Part shown: piece by piece, positions 1 through 9,756 of the stretch
Layout of the letters: every line of letters begins with the position of its first letter
Numbering within the stretch: the stretch's first letter is position 1
From: Halopelagius inordinatus
Lineage (GTDB): Archaea; Halobacteriota; Halobacteria; Halobacteriales; Haloferacaceae
DNA: 64,000 nucleotides
Assembly (NCBI RefSeq): GCF_900113245.1
Contig: NZ_FOOQ01000006.1
Coordinates: 1-64,000 of the forward strand
Direction: 5' to 3'
Translations under genes and position numbers: made by a program
Notes under the pieces: model-generated
The model's input: the letters and a program-made list of their open reading frames with translations, nothing else
Told to the model about the DNA's origin: nothing
Databases searched by the model: none

Positions 1-1
1 C

Positions 2-475
2 ACGGCCGAGGACGAGACGAAGAAGATGAGCATCATCGCGACGAAGGGGACGCTCGACATGGCGTATCCGCCGCTCATCCTCGCCAGCACCGCCGCCGCG
101 TTCGGCTACGAGGTGACCGTCTTCCACACGTTCTGGGGACTCGACATCCTCCACGAGGAACGCTCGAAGAACCTCAAGCTCAGTTCCGTCGGAAACCCGA
201 ACATGCCCGTCCCGAACATCGTCGGCGCGCTCCCCGGCATGGACCGCATGACCACGACGATGATGGCGAAGCGAATCGAGGACAACGATACCGCGACCAT
301 CGAGGAACTCATCGAAACCAGCCTGGATATGGGCGTGGAGTTTCAGGCGTGCCAGATGACCATCGACCTCATGGACTACGACGAACACGACTTCTACGAC
401 GGCGTCACCACCGGCGTCGGCGCGGCCACCGCCATCCAAGACATGGCCGACGCCGACATCCAACTCCTCGTCTGA
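2..475 (+). CDS. DsrE/DsrF/DsrH-like sulfur-relay family protein (5' end cut by window)
   Basis: The reading frame is open from base 2, before the first internal ATG at 26, so the N-terminus probably lies outside the window. The visible part is a small alpha/beta protein of the DsrE-like family. After a Lys/Met start region it has a strand followed by a helix (IIATKGTLDMAYPPLILAS), the typical FGYEVTVFHTFWGLDIL segment and a C-terminal half with a single Cys in FQACQMTIDLMDY. Family members carry persulfide sulfur or act as peroxiredoxin-like proteins in sulfur relay; in haloarchaea they often lie beside TusA and rhodanese-like genes (known of the family, not seen here). The Cys at about residue 119 of the visible frame is the candidate sulfur carrier. 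The exact role is unknown. Confidence 0.8.
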   Translation, partial: TAEDETKKMSIIATKGTLDMAYPPLILASTAAAFGYEVTVFHTFWGLDILHEERSKNLKLSSVGNPNMPVPNIVGALPGMDRMTTTMMAKRIEDNDTATIEELIETSLDMGVEFQACQMTIDLMDYDEHDFYDGVTTGVGAATAIQDMADADIQLLV

Positions 476-643
476 CCGGTCCCTCCGTTTCACCGAGACG
501 ACTCCCGAGTCGCGCCGTCAAATGTATATTATTCCCTCTACTCTGAACGAACGCGTGACAATCGAACTCGACGCAGTCGTTACCCCGTCCACAAAGAACT
601 CCGCGTTCGATGTGAGAGGAACCACGTCGGCGGTGCTCCGACG

Positions 644-1360
644 ATGAACTCGGACTCGAACTCGGACGACGATACCGGCGACCGCTCGGAAGCGACGGCC
701 CGCGCACACGTGGGTGCGGGTCTTTTAGACGAAGAGATGGGACCCAGTTCCGCGATGGCCCACCTCTACCGGGGCGAGGTTCACCGGATGAAGTTCTGGC
801 GCGAACGCCTCGACCGCACGACTAACTGGGCGGTCATCGTGATCGCTGCGCTCCTCACGTGGACGTTCTCCAGTCCCTCTCACCCACATTACATCATCCT
901 TGTCGGCGTCGCCACGCTCACGGTCTTTCTCGGCATCGAAGCGAGGCGCTATCGGGGCTACGACATCTGGCGAACGCGCGTCCGGACGATCCAAGAGAAC
1001 GTCTGGGCGTACGGGCTCGACCCCGACGGCGGACTCGCCGACGAGAACTGGCGAACTGACCTCGGAGGCGACTACAGGACGCCGACCCTCAAGGTTTCAG
1101 CCGAAGAAGCGGTCGCGCACCGTCTGCGACGCATCTACCTTCCCATCTTTCTCGTCTTGCTCGTAGCGTGGAGTATCCGAATCACCGCGTTCGCGTCCGA
1201 ACCGTGGACCGAGACCGCCGCGATCGGGGCCGTTCCGGGGCCTGTCGTCGTCGGACTCGTCGCGGTCTTCTATGCCGGTGCGACCGCCGTCGCGTTCCGG
1301 CCGCGGACGTGGCACGCGAAAGGAGAACTGCGGACCGAAGACCTCCGAAAACGCCGGTGA
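644..1360 (+). CDS. DUF2270 family integral membrane protein
   Basis: A 238-residue protein with an acidic, Asp/Ser-rich N-terminal tail (residues 1-30), then two closely spaced membrane segments at about 62-77 and 83-99. A cytosolic loop follows that includes RRYRGYDIWRTRVRTIQENVWAYGL (given as key residues around 101-125). Two more membrane segments lie at about 164-183 and 193-216. The pattern, and the HLYRGEVHRMKFWRERLD motif just before the first helix, match the haloarchaeal DUF2270 family, which has no established function. It stands alone on its strand, 169 bases after the DsrE-like gene. The start is the only ATG that keeps the acidic tail. Confidence 0.85.
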   Translation: MNSDSNSDDDTGDRSEATARAHVGAGLLDEEMGPSSAMAHLYRGEVHRMKFWRERLDRTTNWAVIVIAALLTWTFSSPSHPHYIILVGVATLTVFLGIEARRYRGYDIWRTRVRTIQENVWAYGLDPDGGLADENWRTDLGGDYRTPTLKVSAEEAVAHRLRRIYLPIFLVLLVAWSIRITAFASEPWTETAAIGAVPGPVVVGLVAVFYAGATAVAFRPRTWHAKGELRTEDLRKRR

Positions 1361-1579
1361 ATCTCGGTTGGCGACTCCCGGTGTGACGAGTACGGCGGAG
1401 TCGGGTCGGACGCCGGTCGCGGTCGGCGCGCCTCTCCGTCGAGACAGTTCGACAACGGACACGGCACGGACGATGCGGACGACTACCTGAACCGGGACTG
1501 CAGAGATTTCAACTAACTAAACACGACTGTAGTTCGAGCGACGAAAACAGTAATACACGTTCGGCTCGTCGTGTGCTGT

Positions 1580-1966
1580 ATGGACTATACAATACAATGT
1601 CGAGCCGACGGATCGTTCGACGACGTCGTCGAGCGGACGATTTCGGAACTCGAAGCGGAAGGGTTCGGCGTCCTCTGCGATATCGACGTCCAAGCGACGT
1701 TCGAGAAGAAACTCGACGAAGACTTCCGGCAGTATCGGATTCTCGGGGCCTGCAACCCGCAGTTGGCCTATCAGGGGCTGGAAGACGAAATCGAGTTAGG
1801 CGCGCTTCTCCCGTGCAACGTTATCGTCTACGAGGAAGACGATGGGTCGGTCGTCGTGAGCGCGGTGGAACCGGCGCAACTCGTCGGCATCACCGGAAAT
1901 TCGGACCTCGAATCGATCTCTGCGGAGGTCTCCAACCGATTCGAGCGCGTAATCGAGTCGCTGTGA
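1580..1966 (+). CDS. DUF302 domain protein
   Basis: A 128-residue cytosolic protein beginning MDYTIQC. I preferred this ATG to an upstream GTG at 1571, which would only add two residues. It has the DUF302 fold pattern: an N-terminal strand and a helix (FDDVVERTISELEAEGFGV), a CDIDV strand, a helix, ILGACNPQLAYQGLE in the centre, and a LLPCNVIVYEE strand. DUF302 proteins are small homodimers of unsettled function and are often found next to redox or metal genes. The stop codon overlaps the GTG start of the multicopper oxidase (GTGA), so the two are probably translated together. This suggests, but does not prove, a role linked to copper or oxidase assembly. Confidence 0.85.
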   Translation: MDYTIQCRADGSFDDVVERTISELEAEGFGVLCDIDVQATFEKKLDEDFRQYRILGACNPQLAYQGLEDEIELGALLPCNVIVYEEDDGSVVVSAVEPAQLVGITGNSDLESISAEVSNRFERVIESL

Positions 1967-3420
1967 CCGGTCGGGAACCATCTCGCCGCCGCCGGTTTCT
2001 CCGGCTGTTGGGCGGAATCGGGACGAGTGCGCTCGCTGGGTGTTCCGGTCTCGGTGCTTCGACTTCCGAGGGTCCTACACCGGCAGTAACCCCCCGCTCG
2101 GCCCCCTCAGCTCCGGCCGACACGACCGCCGCGTTGCGGGCGAGGCCGGGAGCGGCCCACCCGGCTGCGGACGCGTCGGAAGATAGCTGGCTCTACGACG
2201 GAGAGTACCCTGGCCCCGAACTCCGGGTAGCCGAAGGCGAGATACTCGAAGTCGAACTGGCCAACGACCTCCCGGCGGAGACGACAATTCACTGGCACGG
2301 CGTTCCCGTCTCGAACGGGATGGACGGCGTTCCGAACGTCACGCAACAGCCGGTCGAGGCTGGTGGCTCGTTCACGTACAAATTCCGGGCGGAACCGGCG
2401 GGGACGTACTTCTATCACAGCCACGCCGGTCTTCAACTCGACCGTGGGCTTCTCGCACCGCTGATCATCGAGGAACGCGACCCCCACGTGACGTACGACC
2501 GCGAGTACACTATCGTCGCCGACGACTACCTCGACGGAGCGCCACGACCGCTCTCGGACGCCGACTCTGCTCGGGGACCGATGGGGGGCGGTGGCCCCGG
2601 CAGGACGGGCGACGGTCCCGGTGGGAGGGGTGGGATGGGGGCCGACGAACGGCCGCCGTACGCCGGACTTCTCCTCGACGGACGCTTCCCGAGCGACCCC
2701 CGGACGTACACCGTTCGCGAGGGCGAGCGAGTTCGGCTTCGGTTCGTCAACGCCAGCAGCGCGACCGCCTTCCGCGTTCAGGTCGCGGGGCATCCGCTAA
2801 CCGTCACACACGCGGACGGACGCCCGGTCGAACCGGTGACCGTGGACTCGTTCGTCTTCGGGTCCGGCGAACGCTACGACGCGGTTGTCGAGGCCGAGTC
2901 TCCGGGAACGTGGGAGATACGCGCGACTGCTATCGACGGCGACGAACCGCCGGCGAAGGCGACTCTCTCCTACGACGGCCGCAACCCCTCCGGCCCGACG
3001 ACTGCGCCGTCGTCGGACGGACGACGACTGTCGTACGGTGACCTCCGGGCAGTTTCGCCGCTGGACGGGATCGGCGGGAGCCCGGACCGAACCTTCGATC
3101 TGACGCTCTCTGCGGGCGGTCGGTCAAACCGGTGGTTGATCGACGGACAAGCGTACCCCGACGCGGACCCGCTTTCCGTCCGGGAGGGAGAACACGTCCG
3201 AGTCAGGATGATGAACCGCAGTCCCGTCCTCCACCCGATGCATCTCCACGGACACTTCTTCCAGGTCGGGGACGCGGTCAAAGACACGGTCGTCGTCCCC
3301 GGTCACATGGGCGAGGTGACGTTCGACTTCGTCGCCGACAACCCGGGCGACTGGCTCTTTCACTGTCACAACCTCTATCATCTCGACGCGGGAATGGCCC
3401 GAGTCGTACAGTACGAGTAA
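1963..3420 (+). CDS. Secreted laccase-like multicopper oxidase (Tat lipoprotein)
   Basis: A 485-residue enzyme that should oxidise phenolic or metal substrates while reducing O2 to water. I start it at GTG 1963, overlapping the DUF302 stop, because this gives a complete Tat lipoprotein signal: RRRRFLRLL at 8-16 and lipobox LAGC with Cys27. The copper ligands are all visible: HWHG 110-113, HSH 152-154, HPMHLHG 424-430 and HCHNLYHLDAGM 467-478. They supply the type 2/3 histidines and the type 1 site (His424, Cys468, His473, Met478 as axial ligand). A Gly/Pro-rich insertion at about 206-230 interrupts the second cupredoxin domain. It resembles the secreted Haloferax laccase LccA in kind. The lipid anchor places it on the outer face of the membrane. 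Confidence 0.9.
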   Translation: MTGREPSRRRRFLRLLGGIGTSALAGCSGLGASTSEGPTPAVTPRSAPSAPADTTAALRARPGAAHPAADASEDSWLYDGEYPGPELRVAEGEILEVELANDLPAETTIHWHGVPVSNGMDGVPNVTQQPVEAGGSFTYKFRAEPAGTYFYHSHAGLQLDRGLLAPLIIEERDPHVTYDREYTIVADDYLDGAPRPLSDADSARGPMGGGGPGRTGDGPGGRGGMGADERPPYAGLLLDGRFPSDPRTYTVREGERVRLRFVNASSATAFRVQVAGHPLTVTHADGRPVEPVTVDSFVFGSGERYDAVVEAESPGTWEIRATAIDGDEPPAKATLSYDGRNPSGPTTAPSSDGRRLSYGDLRAVSPLDGIGGSPDRTFDLTLSAGGRSNRWLIDGQAYPDADPLSVREGEHVRVRMMNRSPVLHPMHLHGHFFQVGDAVKDTVVVPGHMGEVTFDFVADNPGDWLFHCHNLYHLDAGMARVVQYE

Positions 3421-3536
3421 CCGAAGCAAGCCCCGGGTTTCGAGAGCAGGACTTCGAGACGGCCGAGACGAAACCGCGCCGTCGAACCGGGGTCGCTCGT
3501 GACGCTCGTTCGTCGCTCCGAAACGAGATACCGGGT

Positions 3537-5432
3537 TCAGACGGCCAGCAGATTCCAGTAGTGGAGAAGCCAGTAGAGGACGGCGGCCGCCCCAACGACC
3601 GCGGAGTAGTGGACACGCGAGGCGAGGGACCACTCGCTCCGATACCATGCGCGTGCCGCGTACCCAACTGCTCCGACAGTCACGACGGCACCCGCAGTCG
3701 GAACGAGGAACACGACCCACAGCCACGACGGAGGGCGGTTGAACAGTGTCGGCCCCTCCATGGACGCAGTCGCGACGACGACACCGGCGAGGACGACGAC
3801 GAACAGCGCGAGTCCTGCGACACCTGCTCCGGCCATCCATCGGGCACGAATCGCAGAGGAGGGTGGTGAATCGCCGCCGCGGAATCGACGCCATCCGCGT
3901 GCCATCGGCCAACCGACGAGTCCGGTGAGTGCCGTCACGGTAGCGATAGCCGCGAGCCACCCTTGTACCGACAACCGCTCGTGATAGGCGACCTTCTCGT
4001 AAGCACTCAGTCCGTCCAACAGATGTGTCACGGTGCCGCCGTCGTCGCGAAACAGCAGCGTCGAATCCTCCTGGACGTGTTCGAAGACGAGTGGTTCGAC
4101 CTCTACCCACTCGTCGGTGCTGTCTCCTTGGTGGGTTAGCAGTCGGCCGTCGTCGGTGACTTGCACGTCGATCGGTCGGCTCGTCAAGAGACCGAAGACG
4201 AGTTTCTCGGAGGTGGCGTTGTCGGTCGTGTTCACCGACCGATACCGTCCGGCGAGTTCGTCTGCTCGGTCCGGCGTTCCGGACGGAGAGAGAGCGTTCC
4301 CGGTCGGTTCGACCGGTGCGAACCGGTCGAGGACTGCATCGACGACTTCCTGTTTCGCCTCCGACGCGTCGTCGCCGTGAGCGACGACGAACAGACCGAC
4401 TCCCTCTGTCGGTATCAGTGCGAACTCGCTGGCGAACTGCGGGACGGACCCCCCGTGTCGGACGAGGCGAGTCCCGCCGCAGAACTCCTCGAAGAGGCCG
4501 AAGGCCATCCCGTCTATCTCCTCGTGGGGGGTGTACCACTGCCGGTGCATCTCCGCGACGGCGCTCGCAGAGAGGATTCGCTCTCCGTCGACGACGCCTC
4601 CGTTCAGATGCGCTCGAAGCAGACGCGCCATGTCGGTCCCGGTCGTGTGGAGTCCGGACGCGGGCGCGACGTCGGAGTAAAAGCTCACGACGTCTTCGAC
4701 GGACGTGTCGTCGGCGGGGACGAGTTCAGGCGGGGCCGGGTCGAACGTGCTCTCGGTCATCCCCAACGGTTCGAAGACGCTCTCGGCGAGGTACGTTCCG
4801 AACCGGCGTCCGGTCACGTCCGCTACCAACTGTCCCGCGAGTGCCGCGGCGTAGTTGGTGTACTGGGGAAGTTCGCCCGGTGGCCGAACGCGTGTCGGTA
4901 CGTCCGTCGAAACCGATTCGGCGAGGGGACGGACGTACTCGGGACTCCGTACCGAATCACCTCTACTTCGGACCTCGAATCCGGGGGTGTGAGTAGCGAG
5001 GTGTTCGAGCGTGATGGGCCGGTCGTACGTCCGCGGGATGTCGACAGCGTCGAGGTAGCTATCGACGGACGCGTCCGCTTCGATTCGGTTCCCGTCGAGC
5101 AACTGCATCGCCGCCGTCCACGTGGCGACTTTCGAGACGGACCCGACGCGAAAGAGGGTCTCGTCGGCTCGGACCGGGACGCCTTCGCTCCGAAACGCGT
5201 GGCCGTAGCCGTTCGTGAGGACGGTGTCGCCGTCGACGACTGCGACCGTTACGCCGCCTGCGTCGTGGTTCGTCAACGCGCGGTCGGCCGCATCGTCGAC
5301 GAGTGATTCGAGGCTGTTCTGCTGCGCAGTCGCCGACTCGCCGCGCGCGAGACCGCTTTCCGCAACGGCGGTTCCGGCGCCGACGGCGGCGGACCGCGAT
5401 AGGAACGCTCGTCGCGAGAGGGGGGAGGGCAT
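3537..5432 (-). CDS. Exported serine hydrolase (beta-lactamase/S12 family) with C-terminal membrane domain
   Basis: A 631-residue protein with a Tat-like signal (SRRAFLSRSAAVGAG, residues 6-20). A class C beta-lactamase/penicillin-binding-protein-like domain follows: nucleophile motif SVSK at 98-101, YTN at 191-193, and a later RHGGS that stands for the KTG-type third motif. A further domain of about 100 residues (RADELAGRYRSVN onward) follows, and then four or so hydrophobic segments to the end, so the catalytic domain is probably held outside the cell by the C-terminus. Archaea lack murein, so the substrate is more likely a peptide, ester or lactone; the family covers esterases and D-aminopeptidases. 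It is a clear paralogue of the gene at 13274-15229, with the same architecture. Confidence 0.85.
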   Translation of the reverse strand: MPSPLSRRAFLSRSAAVGAGTAVAESGLARGESATAQQNSLESLVDDAADRALTNHDAGGVTVAVVDGDTVLTNGYGHAFRSEGVPVRADETLFRVGSVSKVATWTAAMQLLDGNRIEADASVDSYLDAVDIPRTYDRPITLEHLATHTPGFEVRSRGDSVRSPEYVRPLAESVSTDVPTRVRPPGELPQYTNYAAALAGQLVADVTGRRFGTYLAESVFEPLGMTESTFDPAPPELVPADDTSVEDVVSFYSDVAPASGLHTTGTDMARLLRAHLNGGVVDGERILSASAVAEMHRQWYTPHEEIDGMAFGLFEEFCGGTRLVRHGGSVPQFASEFALIPTEGVGLFVVAHGDDASEAKQEVVDAVLDRFAPVEPTGNALSPSGTPDRADELAGRYRSVNTTDNATSEKLVFGLLTSRPIDVQVTDDGRLLTHQGDSTDEWVEVEPLVFEHVQEDSTLLFRDDGGTVTHLLDGLSAYEKVAYHERLSVQGWLAAIATVTALTGLVGWPMARGWRRFRGGDSPPSSAIRARWMAGAGVAGLALFVVVLAGVVVATASMEGPTLFNRPPSWLWVVFLVPTAGAVVTVGAVGYAARAWYRSEWSLASRVHYSAVVGAAAVLYWLLHYWNLLAV

Positions 5433-5853
5433 CGGTTGGAGGTCTGTGAGTGGGACGTTTCACGCCTCGCGGGCGGACACTGGGCCGTCTTCTCCGAGTC
5501 GAGTACTCACTCGTGTGTTCTCTGCTGTCTGGCACGCCGAGTCGCCCTGACACCTCTGTCAGAGATTCCGTCCACCCAGTGTCACTGGAATGACGTAAAA
5601 TCCCCACATCGTGTCGAGATATTCGCATTCAACCCGCCGGGGAACGACACTGTACGGGGCACAGCGCCACCCACGGGCCGTCGTCGCTCCGAGAACGCCT
5701 CCCTGGTTGTGGGCGCGTTCGACCGCGGTCAGCGCGAATCCGGCCGCTGTACGTCGCTCCAGTGACGAATCGACGGTTCGCGGCTGGCTCCGAGCAGTAG
5801 TTCGGAGAGGGGTTCTCGGTCCGCGGCGGCCCGAGTACCGACGAGACCGCGTC
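5433..5853. other. Intergenic stretch, no gene seen
   Basis: This lies between the start of the serine hydrolase and the 3' end of the histidine kinase, both on the minus strand. Open frames here have no start context, no haloarchaeal codon bias and no recognisable motifs. It should hold the hydrolase promoter, but I see no well-spaced TATA-like box. Confidence 0.5.
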
Positions 5854-8800
5854 TCACTCGGCTGTCGCGAACTCGAACCGCGCGCCGCCGTCGGAGCCGT
5901 CCGTCACGCGAACGGTCCAGCCGTGCGCTTTGGCGATGTCTGCCACGATCGAGAGTCCGAAGCCAGTCCCGCCTGCGTTGGTGGTGACACCGTGTTCGAA
6001 CACCTTTTGGCGCTTCGCTGGTGGAATCCCGTCACCGTCGTCCTCGACGTAGAACCCGTCACCGTCCGGTAACTGCCCGACGGTGACCGTGACATCTTCA
6101 CCCCCGTGTTCGATCGCGTTTCTGAAGAGGTTCTCGAACAACTGCGTCAACCGACTTCCATCGCCGGCCACTGTCGGAACTGCGTCAGTTACGGTCAGCG
6201 TCGCGTCGGCGGTATCGACGTACCCCCACGCCTCCGTCGTCACCGCCACGAGGTCGGTCTGCTCCGTATCGGTGATCGTGGTCTCGCCGCGCGAGAGCGT
6301 GAGGAGGTCGTCGATCAACCGTTCCATGCGGTCGTGCGCCGACTCGATCCGAGACAGATGCTCGAGGTCGCCCGTCTCCTCGACGACGTCCAGAAAGCCG
6401 ATGGCGACCGACAGCGGATTCCGGAGGTCGTGGGCGACGACGCTGGCGAACTCGTCGAGCCGTTCGTTCTGTCGCTGCAGTTCCGCTTCGCGGTTCGCAC
6501 GCGCGAACGCCGCCTCGACGGTCGCACCGAGAATCTGGAAGAGGTCCGTGTCCGTGCCCGAAAACGTCCGCTCGGAGGACGTTCCGACCGCGACGAGTCC
6601 GAACTCGCCGAGAGGAACGAAGAGGCCGCTCTTGAGAGCGCTGTCGGACCCGCCGAGTCCCACCTCGGCGCGGAGATCGTCGTAGATACGCAACTCGGAC
6701 GCCTCGAACGCCTTCCGAGCCAGACTCTCTCCGGCTTCCAATCGCGGCAACTCGCCGAGCAGTTCTTCCGTGGCTGCGCTCGAAGCCAGTGGAACGAGCG
6801 TGTCGGTTTTGCCGGAATACTCCCAAATTCCGGTGAGTTCGAACCCGAGAATATCGACGGCTGCTTCGAGAGCGATGTTCCCGATTTCGTCGCTCGACTG
6901 TGCCCTACTGAGGCACTGGGAAGTCCTCTGAAGCGAGCGGAGTTTCTGCTCTAGCTGTTTCTGTTCGGTGATGTTCTCTAACACCGCAAGGATGCTCGTT
7001 ATCTCCCCGTCGGGGTTGCTGATCGGGGCGACGGACAAGAGCAGATTCAACTGCTCGCCGCCTTTGGTTTCTCGCTGTATCTCTTTTCCACGAATCCGCT
7101 CGCCGCTGAGGGCGCGCTGTCGGTGAGACGTAAACTCCGCGTGCTGGTCGTCCGGGACCATCGGATTGAACTCGCCGAGTACCTCCTCCCGAGACCAACC
7201 GAACATGTTCTCGGCCTCGTCGTTCCAGCGGGTGACGGTGCCGTCTGCATCGACTTCCATGACGGTGAGGGGTGTCGCCTCGATCAGCGATTCGAGCCGC
7301 CGGTTCGTCGTCTCCAAGTCGTGCTCTCGTTCGACTTGTTCGGTCACGTTCCGAGCGATGCCGACGATACGGACGATTTCGCCGTCGACGATGACGGGCG
7401 CGAGGCTCGTATCCCAGAACCGCGCATCGTCGCCGATATCCAGCTCTTCGCGGTAGGAGATCGGTTCGCGTTTTTTCGCGCATCGAGCGTAGTTCGCATC
7501 GAGTTGCGCGCCTCGTTCGTCACCGAAGACTTCCTGCGGCGTCTGTCCTCGAACCGCCTCGGTCGTGAGTCCGGTCTGCGTCTCGTATCCGGGACTGAGC
7601 CGAGCGAACTCGAACGACATCCCCCCGCCCGTCGCGTCGACGTCGAGCAAGAATATCGCGTCGCCGGAGGTGTCGAGCAGGGCCTCGTACTCTTCGGCGA
7701 GTTCTCGGTATGCGCGTTCCTGCGCTTTCCGCTCCGTGATGTCTTGAAACACCCCCCGAAGCAGAGGCTCTTCGTGTCGTGTGCTGTCGACGCGTTCCCC
7801 CCACGCTCGAACGTCGCGGGTGTCACCGTCGGGTCGAACCACTCGGAGGTCGAGGTCGTAGGACTCCCCGTCATCGATCGCCCGTTCGACCGCCTCGGTG
7901 ATTTGCTCCCTGTCGTCGGGGTGGTAAAAGTCGATCGCGTCGTCGAGAGACAGTTCGTAGTCGTCGACGCCGTGAATCCGGCGGACGCCGTCGGACCAGT
8001 CGAGGCCGTCCATCGACGGGAAGTACTCCCAGACGCCGATATCTGCGAGCTCTTGGACTCGCTCGAACAGGAACTCCTGACGTTCGAGTTCGGTTCGGTC
8101 CTGACCCCGCGATATCTCGGCGCTCACGAGTTCCGCTAGTAGTTCGACGAACGTTCGTTCGACCGCTCCGAACGGAGCGACTCGCGTCGTCGGGCTCGAA
8201 AAGTTGACCGTTCCGTAGCGGTCACCGTCGACGGAGAGCGGCACGCCGATATACGACTCTAACTCGAACTCGCAGTAGGCGGGGTGCGTCTCGTTTCCAT
8301 CGACGGCTGCGTCCGTGAACGAACAGACCGTGTCCTCGCCTACGACCTTCTCGCAGTAGGTCGATCCGAGATCGAACCGATCTCCGGGTTCGATCTCAGC
8401 GTCCGGCGCGTGCACTGCCTCGATCGTGTAATCGCCGTCTCGAACCCGTGAGACGATTCCGATTTCGAGATTCAGCGTCCGGCAGCCGACTTTCAAAAGC
8501 TCCTCTAGGCGCGCCTCGGCCGAGACACCGCTCTCTGCCATGACGGTCTGAAGTTCTCGGAGCGCGTCACGCTCTCTCTCCAACTGTCGTTTGGCTTTGC
8601 TCTGTTCTGTAACGTCGCGAGCGACGACGAGTGCGTGACGACTCGCCCCGTTCCGAAACGGCGTGACGCGGACGTCGAACGTCCGTTCGTCGCTCCCCGC
8701 CGTGATATCGAGCTGTAGGTCCGCGTCGTACAACCCCGTGAGGCCACCATCGCCCGTCATCTCGTCGAACGTCGAGTCGACAGCCTTCGAAAACCGCTCC

Positions 8801-9756
8801 GTATCGGCTTCGCTGATACGGTCGCCCACGACCGTCTCTAACCGTCGGCCCGCGATCTGAGCCGACTGGTTCCCGGATATCAGCCGTCTCGCGGCTCCGT
8901 TCGCGAAGTCGATCGTACGCTCCTCGTCGACGACGAACACGATGTCGTGGATGTTTTCGAGGATCGCTTCGCTGCGCTCTAGCTTCTCCTCTCGCTTCCG
9001 CTCCGTAGTGATGTCGCGCGAAAAGACGGTGAGGCCGTCGTCGTCCGGGAAGACTCGTATCTCGATCCAGGAGTCGGACGGATCTTCCAGGCGCTGTTCG
9101 AAAGACACCGGTTCGCCGGTCCGCATGGCGGTTCGGTATCGGTCTTCGATCTCCGTTCCGACGATCGACGGGAACTCTTCCCAGAGTGTGGAACCGATGA
9201 CGGCGTCCGGGTCGCGGCCGACACGTTCTGCCATCTTCTCGTTCATGTACTCGACTCGCCACTCGTCGTCGACGGCGTAGATCGCGTCAGTCGCCCGTTC
9301 GAGCGTGCGCTGAAACCGATCGGAGATCCGGTCGGCGATCGATTTCTTTCGGGCCGCCTCGACGAGCGTTCGAATGCGGCGCGCGAGCAACCCGAAGCTA
9401 TCCTGGTCCGCACGGATCGGGATGTAATCGGAGATACCCGCTCGCGTCGCCTCGCCGGCTATCTGTTCGTTCCCCCGTCCCGTGAACAAGATCGTCGGCA
9501 GTTCTTCCCGTTCGGATCGGAGTCGCTCTAGGAAGCTGATGCCCGTTCCGTCCGGCAGTGAGTAGGAGGAGACGACACAATCGACAGCAGCGGTCGATAG
9601 CCGATCGAGCGCGGTTTCCGCGGTAGCGGCAGTCGTGACCTCGAACTCCGAAGAGGAGGTCAGAAGCTTCGTCCGCGCCAACTCGGCGAAGTCAGCGTCG
9701 CCGTTCACGTAGAGGACGTGAATCGCGTCGGAACTACCCCCATCCATCTGACTCAT
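5854..9756 (-). CDS. Hybrid-type sensor histidine kinase: receiver-like domain, five PAS, two GAF, HisKA, HATPase
   Basis: A soluble 1300-residue sensor kinase. The start is ATG 9756 (MSQMDGG); the open frame runs 60 codons further but without a plausible N-terminus. Rough domain order: receiver-like fold 12-125, PAS at about 145-255 and 265-385, GAF at about 400-555, three more PAS to about 930, GAF to about 1090, HisKA with phospho-acceptor His1109 in VAHDLRNPL, and an HATPase with DDGDGIP and GGTGFGLSIV. There is no membrane segment. In the receiver-like domain the usual phospho-acceptor Asp is Ser64 (VVSSYSLPDG), so it probably cannot be phosphorylated in the normal way. Its C-terminal kinase core is closely similar to that of the divergent gene at 10149. 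Likely ligands are cytosolic (redox, light or small molecules); none can be named. Confidence 0.9.
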   Translation of the reverse strand: MSQMDGGSSDAIHVLYVNGDADFAELARTKLLTSSSEFEVTTAATAETALDRLSTAAVDCVVSSYSLPDGTGISFLERLRSEREELPTILFTGRGNEQIAGEATRAGISDYIPIRADQDSFGLLARRIRTLVEAARKKSIADRISDRFQRTLERATDAIYAVDDEWRVEYMNEKMAERVGRDPDAVIGSTLWEEFPSIVGTEIEDRYRTAMRTGEPVSFEQRLEDPSDSWIEIRVFPDDDGLTVFSRDITTERKREEKLERSEAILENIHDIVFVVDEERTIDFANGAARRLISGNQSAQIAGRRLETVVGDRISEADTERFSKAVDSTFDEMTGDGGLTGLYDADLQLDITAGSDERTFDVRVTPFRNGASRHALVVARDVTEQSKAKRQLERERDALRELQTVMAESGVSAEARLEELLKVGCRTLNLEIGIVSRVRDGDYTIEAVHAPDAEIEPGDRFDLGSTYCEKVVGEDTVCSFTDAAVDGNETHPAYCEFELESYIGVPLSVDGDRYGTVNFSSPTTRVAPFGAVERTFVELLAELVSAEISRGQDRTELERQEFLFERVQELADIGVWEYFPSMDGLDWSDGVRRIHGVDDYELSLDDAIDFYHPDDREQITEAVERAIDDGESYDLDLRVVRPDGDTRDVRAWGERVDSTRHEEPLLRGVFQDITERKAQERAYRELAEEYEALLDTSGDAIFLLDVDATGGGMSFEFARLSPGYETQTGLTTEAVRGQTPQEVFGDERGAQLDANYARCAKKREPISYREELDIGDDARFWDTSLAPVIVDGEIVRIVGIARNVTEQVEREHDLETTNRRLESLIEATPLTVMEVDADGTVTRWNDEAENMFGWSREEVLGEFNPMVPDDQHAEFTSHRQRALSGERIRGKEIQRETKGGEQLNLLLSVAPISNPDGEITSILAVLENITEQKQLEQKLRSLQRTSQCLSRAQSSDEIGNIALEAAVDILGFELTGIWEYSGKTDTLVPLASSAATEELLGELPRLEAGESLARKAFEASELRIYDDLRAEVGLGGSDSALKSGLFVPLGEFGLVAVGTSSERTFSGTDTDLFQILGATVEAAFARANREAELQRQNERLDEFASVVAHDLRNPLSVAIGFLDVVEETGDLEHLSRIESAHDRMERLIDDLLTLSRGETTITDTEQTDLVAVTTEAWGYVDTADATLTVTDAVPTVAGDGSRLTQLFENLFRNAIEHGGEDVTVTVGQLPDGDGFYVEDDGDGIPPAKRQKVFEHGVTTNAGGTGFGLSIVADIAKAHGWTVRVTDGSDGGARFEFATAE

